Of a stretch of DNA of 64,000 bases, positions 8,428 to 15,716 are shown piece after piece (the stretch's first letter is position 1; every line of letters starts with the position of its first letter). The stretch is from Cypionkella psychrotolerans. GTDB taxonomy: Bacteria; Pseudomonadota; Alphaproteobacteria; Rhodobacterales; Rhodobacteraceae. The notes beneath the pieces were generated by a model. That model saw only the letters and a program-made list of their open reading frames with translations, searched no databases and was not told where the DNA came from. Made by a program: the position numbers and the translations under genes. The stretch lies in the NCBI RefSeq assembly GCF_001294535.1, contig NZ_LGIC01000088.1:62001-126000 (forward strand). The letters run 5' to 3'.

Positions 8428-9810
8428 ATGCAAGGCTATACAAACGCCAATGACATTTCTGCGGTGGTGGCCGCCGACAAGGCGCATGTCTGGCACCATC
8501 TGAGCCAGCACAAGGGCTACGAGAGCCCTGATGTTGACCCTCGGATCATCGTTGAGGGCAAGGGTCTGCGGGTCTGGGATGCGCGCGGCAAGGAATATAT
8601 CGACGCGGTGTCTGGCGCGGTCTGGACGGTGAACGTCGGCTACGGGCGTGAAAGCATCGCCAATGCGGTGCGCGATACCTTGTTGAAAATGAACTATTTT
8701 GCCGGGGTTGGCGGATCTATTCCGGGGGCTTTGTTTGCCGAACGGCTGATTTCGAAGATGCCGGGGCTAAGCCGGGTCTATTATTCGAACTCGGGGTCCG
8801 AGGCGAATGAGAAGGTCTATAAGATGGTGCGCCAGATCGCGCACAAGCATCACGGCGGCAAGAAGTGGAAGATCCTGTACCGCGAGCGGGATTACCACGG
8901 CACCACGATTGGCACGCTTGCCACCAGCGGCCAGTTGGAGCGGGCGGCGCAGTATGGGCCTTACCCGGATGGCTTCGTGATGGTGCCGCACTGCTTGGAG
9001 TATCGCAAGCAATGGGATGTTGAGAACTACGGCGAGCGCGCGGCGGATGCGATTGAGGAAGTCATTCTGCGTGAAGGCGCGGATACCATTGGTGCGCTGG
9101 TGCTGGAGCCTGTGACCGCAGGTGGTGGTGTGATCACGCCTCCGACCGGGTATTGGGAGCGGGTTCAGGAAATCTGCAAGAAATACAATATCTTGCTGCA
9201 TATTGATGAAGTGGTTTGTGGCGTCGGCCGCACCGGGACGTGGTTTGGCTATCAGCACTACGGCATCAAGCCGGATTTCGTGACGATGGCAAAGGGCGTG
9301 GCCTCGGGCTATGCGGCGATTTCTTGCACGGTGACCACCGAAGCGGTGTTCGACATGTTCAAGGATGCCGGCGATCATATGTCGTATTTCCGTGACATTT
9401 CGACCTTCGGCGGGTGCACGGCGGGGCCAGCGGCGGCGCTGGAGAATATGCGGATCATCGAGGATGAGGGGCTGCTCGACAACACCCTGAAGATGGGTGC
9501 GCGGGTGATGGATAACCTTAACGCTTTGATGGAAAAACACAAAGTCATCGGCGATGTGCGCGGTAAGGGGCTGTTCTGCGGTGCGGAGCTGGTGGCGGAC
9601 CGGGTGACAAAAGAGCCGATGGACGAGAAAAAGGTCGCCGCCGTGGTGGCTGCCTGCAACGCGCAGGGCGTGATCATCGGCATGACCAACCGCTCGATCC
9701 CCGGTCTGAACAACACGCTTTGCCTGTCGCCTGCGCTGATCGCCACGCCGGATGACATTGATCAGATCACCGGGGCGATTGATAACGCGCTGACGACGGT
9801 TTTTGGTTAA
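8428..9810 (+). CDS. tpa: Taurine:pyruvate aminotransferase
   Basis: A 460-residue class III PLP-dependent aminotransferase. Visible motifs are YSNSGSEANEKV (phosphate-binding turn), RDYHGTTIGT, HIDEVVCGVGRTGTWFG (the Asp that binds the pyridine nitrogen) and TMAKGVASGY with the PLP lysine. Length and sequence fit Tpa, which moves the amino group of taurine to pyruvate, giving sulfoacetaldehyde and alanine in the cytoplasm. The assignment is strengthened by tauR and xsc on the same strand just downstream and by TauR-like direct repeats before the gene. The ATG at 8428 follows GAGGTTCGGCC. The gene is convergent with a small membrane-protein gene, with a hairpin between them. Alanine produced here must be recycled by an alanine dehydrogenase not seen in this window. 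Confidence 0.93.
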   Translation: MQGYTNANDISAVVAADKAHVWHHLSQHKGYESPDVDPRIIVEGKGLRVWDARGKEYIDAVSGAVWTVNVGYGRESIANAVRDTLLKMNYFAGVGGSIPGALFAERLISKMPGLSRVYYSNSGSEANEKVYKMVRQIAHKHHGGKKWKILYRERDYHGTTIGTLATSGQLERAAQYGPYPDGFVMVPHCLEYRKQWDVENYGERAADAIEEVILREGADTIGALVLEPVTAGGGVITPPTGYWERVQEICKKYNILLHIDEVVCGVGRTGTWFGYQHYGIKPDFVTMAKGVASGYAAISCTVTTEAVFDMFKDAGDHMSYFRDISTFGGCTAGPAAALENMRIIEDEGLLDNTLKMGARVMDNLNALMEKHKVIGDVRGKGLFCGAELVADRVTKEPMDEKKVAAVVAACNAQGVIIGMTNRSIPGLNNTLCLSPALIATPDDIDQITGAIDNALTTVFG

Positions 9811-9822
9811 ATTAACATCCTT

Positions 9823-9851
9823 GCAGCCGGGGCATCATTAGTCCCGGCTGC
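9823..9851. terminator. Terminator hairpin between tpa and small membrane-protein gene
   Basis: A perfect 9-bp GC-rich stem (9823-9831 with 9843-9851, GCAGCCGGG/CCCGGCTGC) and an 11-base loop, lying just after tpa and overlapping the last codons of the convergent gene at 9838. It could end transcription from both sides. Confidence 0.65.
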
Positions 9852-10164
9852 GCAGGACCCTTGCTAGCACGGAGCCTGCGTAAATGAGCAGGATGAGTGG
9901 GAGCAAAGGTGCCACGACCAAGAACCTTACAAGGATCTCAGGCCCCAAGGGTCCGTTACAGATGCTTAACGTATTCAAGACGCTTCCGTCGCACAGCAGT
10001 TCCGGCAGCGATATCATGATGATCGCAAAGAACCACAGGACCACAAGTGCAGACGTGAGTTTCTTGATGGTGGGTGAGCCACGCCATAGCGCCTCTGCCC
10101 AAAGCATGAGCGGCAAAATGCCAAGCACAGCAATCGCGACAACTGTCGGACCAAAATCTTGCAT
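9838..10164 (-). CDS. Small three-helix membrane protein of unknown function
   Basis: A 108-residue protein starting MQDFGPTVVAIAVLGILPLM with about three hydrophobic helices (residues 6-24, 36-54, 80-101). A short Cys-containing loop (LLCDG, SICNGPLGP) lies between helices 2 and 3. I do not recognise the family. The same frame is open further upstream, but that part is the shadow of tauR; the ATG at 10162-10164 with GAAGGAC before it is the sensible start. The gene sits between tpa and tauR in the opposite direction. Inverted CTGGACTTAT-type repeats at 10300-10331 point toward it, so it may belong to the taurine regulon. Roles such as aiding sulfonate or sulfite movement are pure speculation. 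Confidence 0.7.
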   Translation of the reverse strand: MQDFGPTVVAIAVLGILPLMLWAEALWRGSPTIKKLTSALVVLWFFAIIMISLPELLCDGSVLNTLSICNGPLGPEILVRFLVVAPLLPLILLIYAGSVLARVLRSRD

Positions 10165-10299
10165 CGTAGGGAAAGTCCTTCTTTGAACGATATTACAGCA
10201 TGGGTGCCGAAAGTTTCCAACTTTCATAGTTAATTGAAGGGCTGCCTTGTTTGATTTCAAGCGGGGCGGTGGTTGACTTGCGGGGCGTAACTGCGACTT

Positions 10300-10331
10300 A
10301 TAAGTCCAGAAATCCGCAGCCATGAGGCCAG
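10300..10331 (-). promoter_or_regulatory. Candidate TauR operator in the tauR / small-gene divergent region
   Basis: Read on the minus strand, CTGGCCTCAT (10331-10322) is followed by CTGGACTTAT (10309-10300), 22 bases apart. The first overlaps the region just before the tauR ATG at 10333, so binding could repress tauR while the repeat orientation points at the membrane-protein gene. The second lies within the 12-base palindrome GACTTATAAGTC (10295-10306). Confidence 0.55.
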
Positions 10332-10332
10332 A

Positions 10333-11793
10333 ATGTCGATCCCCGCCGAAGCTTTCGTGCTGCCGCCCGCTGCGCGCGGTACGTTGCAGCAACGCATCCG
10401 GCAGATGGTGACGGAAGGGGTGTTGTCGGGGCGGTTTCGCGCCGGGCAGAAGATGCCGTCGTCGCGGGGCTTGGCCGAACATCTGGGGATTTCGCGGATC
10501 ACGGTGACGTTGTCTTATGCCGAGCTGGTCAGTGCCGATTATCTGATGGCGCGGGGACGGTCGGGGTATTTCATATCCGAGAACGCGCCGCGCGCGCCGG
10601 AGTTGCAGGCGCGCGCGCCACGGGCCGAGGGGGTGGATTTTGCGACCCTGACCGGCGGGCGGTTTTCGCGGTTGGCGACGGTGAAGCGGCCCTTGGATTG
10701 GGAAAATTACCAGTATCCGTTTATTTACGGGCAGGCTGATGCGAGTTTGTTTGATCATCAGAATTGGCGTTTGTGTGCGTTGCGCGCGTTGGGGCGCAAG
10801 GATTTCGCGGCGCTGACTTCTGATATGTATGACCGCGATGATCCGTTGTTGATCGAGCATTTGCTGCGCTCGATCCTGCCGCGACGTGGCATTGCGGCGC
10901 GGGAGGATGAGGTGTTGCTGACGATGGGGGCGCAGAACGCGTTGTGGATCACCACGGCGGTTTTGCTGGGGGCGGGGCGGCGGGCGGTGGTGGAGAATCC
11001 GGGCTATTCGGGCCTGCGCGGAGTGTTGGAGCCTTCGGGGACGGAAGTGATCTCGGTCGATGTCGATGCTGATGGGCTGCCGCCGGATCGGTTACCTGCG
11101 GGGGGGGATGTGGTGTTTACCACCGCCAGCCATCAATGCCCGACCAATGCGACCATGCCGTTGGAGCGGCGGCTGGCGCTGTTGGAGGCGGCGTCGCGCG
11201 AGGATTTTGTGATTGTGGAGGACGATTACGAGTTTGAGATGTCTTTCCTCAAACCCGTGTCGCCCGCGCTAAAGTCTTTGGATAGCGAGGGGCGGGTGAT
11301 CTATGCGGGGTCGTTCAGCAAATCGGTGTTTCCGGGGATGCGGCTGGGCTATCTGGTGGGGCCTGCGAGTTTTATCCGCGAGGCGCGGGCGTTGCGGTTG
11401 ATGATGCTGCGGCATCCGCCGGGGCATATTCAGCGCACGGTGGCGTATTTTCTAAGCCTTGGGCATTATGATGCACTGATCAATCGGATGCGGAACGCGT
11501 ATCGGCGCCGTCGGCAGGTGATGGAGGAGGCGATCCGCGACAATGGCTTGACGGTGGCCGGGCAGGGGGGCTTTGGCGGATCGAGTTTTTGGATGCGAGC
11601 CCCTGCGGGGGTGGATACGGAAGCGTTGGCTGAGGGATTGCGGGCGGAAGGCGTGTTGATCGAGCCGGGGCGGGCATTTTTTGACCCCGCGCAGGCGCCG
11701 CGGAATTTCTATCGGCTGGGGTATTCCTCGATTTCGCCCGCGAAGATCCCGGAGGGGATTGCGCGGATTGGGCGGGCGATCCGGGGGGCGTGA
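10333..11793 (+). CDS. tauR: MocR/GntR-type transcriptional regulator TauR
   Basis: A 486-residue MocR protein. Residues about 12-80 form a GntR winged helix (SSRGLAEHLGISRITVTLSY) and residues about 120-480 form an aminotransferase class I domain. The PLP lysine is in YAGSFSKSVFPGMRLGY and the pyridine-binding Asp in IVEDDYEFEM. MocR proteins sense PLP adducts of amino compounds; TauR activates taurine genes in related Rhodobacter. It lies between tpa and xsc, and matching direct repeats are found upstream of tpa, xsc and itself, which supports the name. A repeat-B element and 190 bases separate it from xsc, so xsc probably has its own promoter. The ATG at 10333 leaves the complete winged helix. 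Confidence 0.9.
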   Translation: MSIPAEAFVLPPAARGTLQQRIRQMVTEGVLSGRFRAGQKMPSSRGLAEHLGISRITVTLSYAELVSADYLMARGRSGYFISENAPRAPELQARAPRAEGVDFATLTGGRFSRLATVKRPLDWENYQYPFIYGQADASLFDHQNWRLCALRALGRKDFAALTSDMYDRDDPLLIEHLLRSILPRRGIAAREDEVLLTMGAQNALWITTAVLLGAGRRAVVENPGYSGLRGVLEPSGTEVISVDVDADGLPPDRLPAGGDVVFTTASHQCPTNATMPLERRLALLEAASREDFVIVEDDYEFEMSFLKPVSPALKSLDSEGRVIYAGSFSKSVFPGMRLGYLVGPASFIREARALRLMMLRHPPGHIQRTVAYFLSLGHYDALINRMRNAYRRRRQVMEEAIRDNGLTVAGQGGFGGSSFWMRAPAGVDTEALAEGLRAEGVLIEPGRAFFDPAQAPRNFYRLGYSSISPAKIPEGIARIGRAIRGA

Positions 11794-11798
11794 GGGAG

Positions 11799-11871
11799 TG
11801 TCCGCGCGTGGACGTGAATTTTAATCTAGGTTTGGCAATGGCTTAATCTGTCATCTTCAGGATTTGCTAAG
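11799..11871. repeat. Dispersed intergenic repeat B, copy 2
   Basis: It starts with TGTCCGCGCGTGGAC, one base off the perfect palindrome of copy 1, and ends with TTCAGGATTTGCTAAG (11856-11871), also one base different from copy 1. The spacing of the two motifs is 57 bases against 56. The hairpin found in the middle of copy 1 is not conserved here. It lies between tauR and the xsc promoter. Confidence 0.55.
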
Positions 11872-11892
11872 AGATTGCGCCCGCCGTGTTAT

Positions 11893-11925
11893 CTGGACTT
11901 ACCACGGTATTCCTTCTGGCCCTAA
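11893..11925 (+). promoter_or_regulatory. Candidate TauR operator upstream of xsc
   Basis: Direct repeats CTGGACTTAC (11893-11902) and CTGGCCCTAA (11916-11925), 23 bases apart start to start as before tpa, ending 58 bases before the xsc ATG. Confidence 0.65.
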
Positions 11926-11983
11926 GGCGGGATTGGACGGAGGGATAGAACGAGCTTAACCACAGAATTTCAGGAGATGCGCG

Positions 11984-13756
11984 ATGCGGATGACCACGGA
12001 AGAAGCTTTTGTCAAAGTGCTGCAAATGCATGGCATTGAGCACGCGTTTGGGATCATCGGCTCGGCGTTCATGCCGATCTCGGATTTGTTTCCGCGTGCG
12101 GGCATTACGTTCTGGGACTGCGCACATGAAGGTTCGGGCGGGATGATGGCGGATGGCTACACCCGTGCGACCGGCAAGATGAGCATGATGATCGCGCAGA
12201 ACGGGCCGGGGATTACCAACTTCGTCACGGCGGTGAAAACCGCCTATTGGAACCACACGCCGCTGTTGTTGGTCACGCCACAGGCGGCGAATAAGACGAT
12301 CGGGATGGGGGGATTCCAAGAGGTTGAGCAGATGGCTTTGTTCGCCGATATGGTCGCCTATCAGGAAGAAGTGCGCGATCCGAGTCGGGTGGCAGAGGTG
12401 CTGAACCGGGTGATCATCAATGCCAAGCGGGCGAGTGCGCCTGCGCAGATCAACATGCCGCGCGATTACTGGACGCAGGTGATCGACATTGACCTGCCCG
12501 CGATTGTCGAATTTGAGCGGCCTTCGGGCGGCGAGGCGGCGATTGCGGCTGCGGCGGAATTGCTGTCATCGGCGAAGTTTCCGGTGATCTTGAATGGGGC
12601 TGGTGTGGTTTTGGGCGGGGCAATTCCTGCGAGCATGGCGCTGGCCGAAAGGTTGGATGCGCCGGTCTGTGTGGGCTATCAGCACAACGATGCATTTCCA
12701 GGCAGCCACCCGCTGTTTGCCGGGCCTTTGGGCTACAATGGCAGCAAAGCGGCAATGGAGTTGATTTCTGCTGCGGATGTGGTATTCTGTTTGGGTACCC
12801 GATTGAACCCGTTCTCAACGCTTCCCGGATACGCGCTGGACTATTGGCCTAAACAGGCCAAGATCATCCAAGTCGATATTAACCCTGATCGGATCGGGTT
12901 AACGAAGAAGGTGACTGTTGGCATTGTCGGCGACTCGAAAAAGGTCGCCGAGGCGGTTTTGGCGCGATTGGCCTCTACCGCCGGTGACCATGCGCGCAGC
13001 GAACGCAAAGCCAAGATTGCACAGACCAAATCGGCATGGGCGCAGGCTTTGTCCTCGATGGACCATGAGGAAGACGACGCGGGCACCACATGGAATCAGC
13101 GCGCACGGGCGGATAAGCCAGAGTGGATGAGCCCCCGGATGGCGTGGCGGGCGATTCAGGCGGCTTTGCCGAAAGAGGCGATTATTTCTTCCGACATTGG
13201 CAATAACTGCGCGATTGGTAATGCCTATCCGACGTTTGAGGCGGGGCGGAAGTATCTGGCTCCGGGCCTGTTCGGGCCTTGCGGTTATGGTCTGCCTGCG
13301 GTGGTGGGGGCGAAAATCGGTTGCCCGGATGTGCCGGTGGTGGGGTTCTCGGGCGATGGCGCCTTTGGCATTGCGGTGACGGAATTGACCGCGATTGGCC
13401 GGGGCGAGTGGCCTGCGATCACCCAAGTGGTGTTCCGCAACTATCAATGGGGCGCGGAGAAGCGCAACTCGACCTTGTGGTATGACGACAACTTTGTCGG
13501 CACCGAATTGGATACGCAGGTGTCTTATGCAGGCATTGCAAAGGCTTGCGGGCTGCAAGGTGTGGTGGCACGGACGATGGACGAGCTGACGGCGGCACTG
13601 CGGCAAGCGATCATCGACCAGAAGGCGGGTAAGACCACGCTGATTGAGGCGATGATCAATCAGGAGTTGGGCGAGCCGTTCCGCCGCGATGCGATGAAGA
13701 AACCCGTGGCGGTGGCGGGGATTTCTGCGGCTGATATGCGCCAGCAGGTTGTTTGA
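11984..13756 (+). CDS. xsc: Sulfoacetaldehyde acetyltransferase
   Basis: A 590-residue thiamine diphosphate enzyme of the acetolactate-synthase superfamily. It begins MRMTTEEAFVKVLQMHGIEH, carries the HEGSGGMMADGYTRATG segment with the cofactor Glu, and has the thiamine-binding GDGAFGIAVTEL with the downstream FRNYQWGAEKRN. These features are characteristic of Xsc, which uses phosphate to turn sulfoacetaldehyde into acetyl phosphate and sulfite. Length fits the family. It follows tpa and tauR and overlaps the TauE-type exporter gene by 4 bases, so xsc, the exporter and ackA are one operon. TauR-like repeats precede it. No phosphotransacetylase gene follows, unlike many taurine loci; acetate kinase takes that place. 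Confidence 0.94.
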   Translation: MRMTTEEAFVKVLQMHGIEHAFGIIGSAFMPISDLFPRAGITFWDCAHEGSGGMMADGYTRATGKMSMMIAQNGPGITNFVTAVKTAYWNHTPLLLVTPQAANKTIGMGGFQEVEQMALFADMVAYQEEVRDPSRVAEVLNRVIINAKRASAPAQINMPRDYWTQVIDIDLPAIVEFERPSGGEAAIAAAAELLSSAKFPVILNGAGVVLGGAIPASMALAERLDAPVCVGYQHNDAFPGSHPLFAGPLGYNGSKAAMELISAADVVFCLGTRLNPFSTLPGYALDYWPKQAKIIQVDINPDRIGLTKKVTVGIVGDSKKVAEAVLARLASTAGDHARSERKAKIAQTKSAWAQALSSMDHEEDDAGTTWNQRARADKPEWMSPRMAWRAIQAALPKEAIISSDIGNNCAIGNAYPTFEAGRKYLAPGLFGPCGYGLPAVVGAKIGCPDVPVVGFSGDGAFGIAVTELTAIGRGEWPAITQVVFRNYQWGAEKRNSTLWYDDNFVGTELDTQVSYAGIAKACGLQGVVARTMDELTAALRQAIIDQKAGKTTLIEAMINQELGEPFRRDAMKKPVAVAGISAADMRQQVV

Positions 13757-14496
13757 TGCCGTTTGATCTCGGGCTGGGGGCTTCGATCTGGATGGCGGTG
13801 GCGATCCTGATCGCGGCCTTCATCCGGGGCTATTCCGGCTTTGGCTATTCGGCGATGGTGATTGCAGCTTCGGGTGTGGTCACCAATCCGCTGCATTTCG
13901 TGGCCGTGGTGGTCATTCTGGAAACCGCGATGAGCCTGCAAGCCGCGCGCGGAATCGGTGGCGATGTCGATTGGCGCAGGGTTTGGCTGATGATGGCGGG
14001 GGCAGCGGTTGGCCTGCCGCTGGGCTTGTGGGCGCTGACGGGGATCAGCGAGGAAGCGGCGCGGGCGGCGATTTCGGTCTATATTCTGGTGATGTGTGGG
14101 GTGTTGCTGGCAGGTTGGCGGCTGCGCGCGGAGGTGCGGGGGGCGGGCAATCTGGCAGCGGGGGTGGTCTCGGGTCTGGCCAATGCGCCGGGGATGGGCG
14201 GCTTGCCGATTGCGGCTTTCTTTGCCGCGCAGCCGATGCAAGCGGCGACGTTTCGCGCCACATTGATCGCGTTTTTCCCGCTGCTCGATCTCTATTCCGG
14301 CCCTTTGTATTGGTGGCATGGCTTGGTGACGTGGGACACGCTTTGGGCGGCACTGGCCGCTTTGCCGCTGACGTTCTTGGGCAACTGGCTGGGATCACGG
14401 CATTTTCTGAACACCGATCCGCAGGATTTCCGCCGCTTTGCGATTTTGCTGCTGGGCGGCCTGGCGGTGATGGGGCTGATCAAGGCGGTGCTGTAA
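13753..14496 (+). CDS. tauE: TauE/SafE-family sulfite/anion exporter
   Basis: A 247-residue polytopic membrane protein with about eight hydrophobic helices. It has the family's repeated start pattern (FIRGYSGFGYSAMV near residue 22 and GLANAPGMGGLPIAAFF near residue 140), typical of the TauE/SafE fold. These proteins export sulfite, sulfonates or other small anions. Its start overlaps the stop of xsc, which releases sulfite, so sulfite efflux is the natural role. It works in parallel with the sulfite dehydrogenase encoded just downstream. ackA follows after a single base. Family and context are both good; the transported ion is inferred. Confidence 0.85.
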   Translation: MMPFDLGLGASIWMAVAILIAAFIRGYSGFGYSAMVIAASGVVTNPLHFVAVVVILETAMSLQAARGIGGDVDWRRVWLMMAGAAVGLPLGLWALTGISEEAARAAISVYILVMCGVLLAGWRLRAEVRGAGNLAAGVVSGLANAPGMGGLPIAAFFAAQPMQAATFRATLIAFFPLLDLYSGPLYWWHGLVTWDTLWAALAALPLTFLGNWLGSRHFLNTDPQDFRRFAILLLGGLAVMGLIKAVL

Positions 14497-14497
14497 G

Positions 14498-15568
14498 ATG
14501 TTGCTGGTGGTCAATGCCGGGTCATCCTCGGTCAAGCTGGCGGTGTTTGACGCGGATTTGCGCGAGGTTCTGGCGGGGTCGGTGACCGAGATTGGCGGGG
14601 CGGGACGGCTGAAAATCGGCACTGTCGGTCAGGATTGTGCGGTGGCCGATCACCAAGCGGCTTTGGCGCTGGCGCTCAAGGCGATGGCAGCGCAGGGCGT
14701 TGGTTTGGGTGATCTGACGGCGGCGGCTCATCGGGTGGTGCATGGCGGTGAGGCTTTGGTGCGGCCGATGCGGGTGACAGATGCGGTGATTGCGGGGATT
14801 GAGGCTTGTGTGCCGCTGGCCCCGCTGCACAACCCTGGCAATCTGACGGCCATTCGGGCGCTGCAGGCACTGGCCTCCGATCTGCCGCAGTTTGTCAGCT
14901 TTGACACTGCATTTCATGCCAGCAACCCGGCGGTGGCGGTGACTTATGCGCTGCCTGTGGCAGAGCGGGCGCGCGGGCTGCGGCGCTATGGCTTTCACGG
15001 CATCAGTTACGGCGGTCTGGTGCGGCATTTGCAGGGCTTGGGCGCTTTGCCCGAGCGGTTGCTGGCGCTGCATCTGGGCAATGGCGCGTCGCTTTGTGCG
15101 ATCCGGGGCGGCGTGTCGGTGGCAACGACGATGGGCTATTCGCCGCTGGACGGCATCACCATGGGCACGCGGACAGGCGGCATAGACGGCAATGCAGTGT
15201 TACGGCTGGCGGAGCTGCACGGGATCGCGGGCGCGGGGCAGATTTTGAACCGCGAGAGTGGGTTGCTGGGCCTTGGCGGGTATAGCGACATGCGGGCGTT
15301 GCACGCGGCGGGCACGCCAGAGGCGGCGTTTGCGGTCGAGCATTTCTGCTATTGGGCGGTGCGGCACGCGGGCAGCATGATTGCGGCGATGGGCGGACTC
15401 GATGCCATCGCCTTCACCGGTGGCATTGGCGAGAATGACGCGATGGTGCGCGGGCAGATTGTGCGCGGTTTGGCATGGGCCGGGGATGCTCCCGTGCATA
15501 TCGTGGAGGCTGAGGAAGAACGCTCGATTGCGGTTGAGGCCTTGGCGCTGCTGCGGTCTGGTGCGTAA
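14498..15568 (+). CDS. ackA: Acetate kinase
   Basis: A 356-residue ASKHA-fold kinase with the full acetate-kinase motif set: NAGSSSVKL at the N-terminus, HRVVHGGEA, FDTAFHASNP with the catalytic Asp, GFHGISYGGL, LHLGNGASL, GYSPLDGITMGTRTGGID and GGIGENDAMV. It makes ATP and acetate from acetyl phosphate and ADP. It is shorter than the usual length of about 400 residues but no motif is missing, so it should be active. Its place as the third gene of the xsc operon suggests that acetyl phosphate from Xsc is used for substrate-level ATP formation, or that it supplements a phosphotransacetylase encoded elsewhere. A butyrate/propionate kinase specificity cannot be excluded. Confidence 0.9.
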   Translation: MLLVVNAGSSSVKLAVFDADLREVLAGSVTEIGGAGRLKIGTVGQDCAVADHQAALALALKAMAAQGVGLGDLTAAAHRVVHGGEALVRPMRVTDAVIAGIEACVPLAPLHNPGNLTAIRALQALASDLPQFVSFDTAFHASNPAVAVTYALPVAERARGLRRYGFHGISYGGLVRHLQGLGALPERLLALHLGNGASLCAIRGGVSVATTMGYSPLDGITMGTRTGGIDGNAVLRLAELHGIAGAGQILNRESGLLGLGGYSDMRALHAAGTPEAAFAVEHFCYWAVRHAGSMIAAMGGLDAIAFTGGIGENDAMVRGQIVRGLAWAGDAPVHIVEAEEERSIAVEALALLRSGA

Positions 15569-15716
15569 CCACATGGGGGCGTGGGTTTTTCCGGTTTTAC
15601 GAGGGCGGGGCGGAGGTTTTTCCGAGATTGCGGCGAATGTCGTGACCCTGTGTCGCAATCGGGCTTGTTTGGTGGAAAACTTCCGTCCAGATTGACGGTA
15701 GACGCTTGGGGGGAAG

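Noticed and set aside
8226-8429. N-terminal extension of 68 codons on the E1 gene
   Set aside because: Arg/Ala-rich with no family similarity, covers the divergent tpa promoter and TauR-like repeats, and ATG 8225 has a strong ribosome site.
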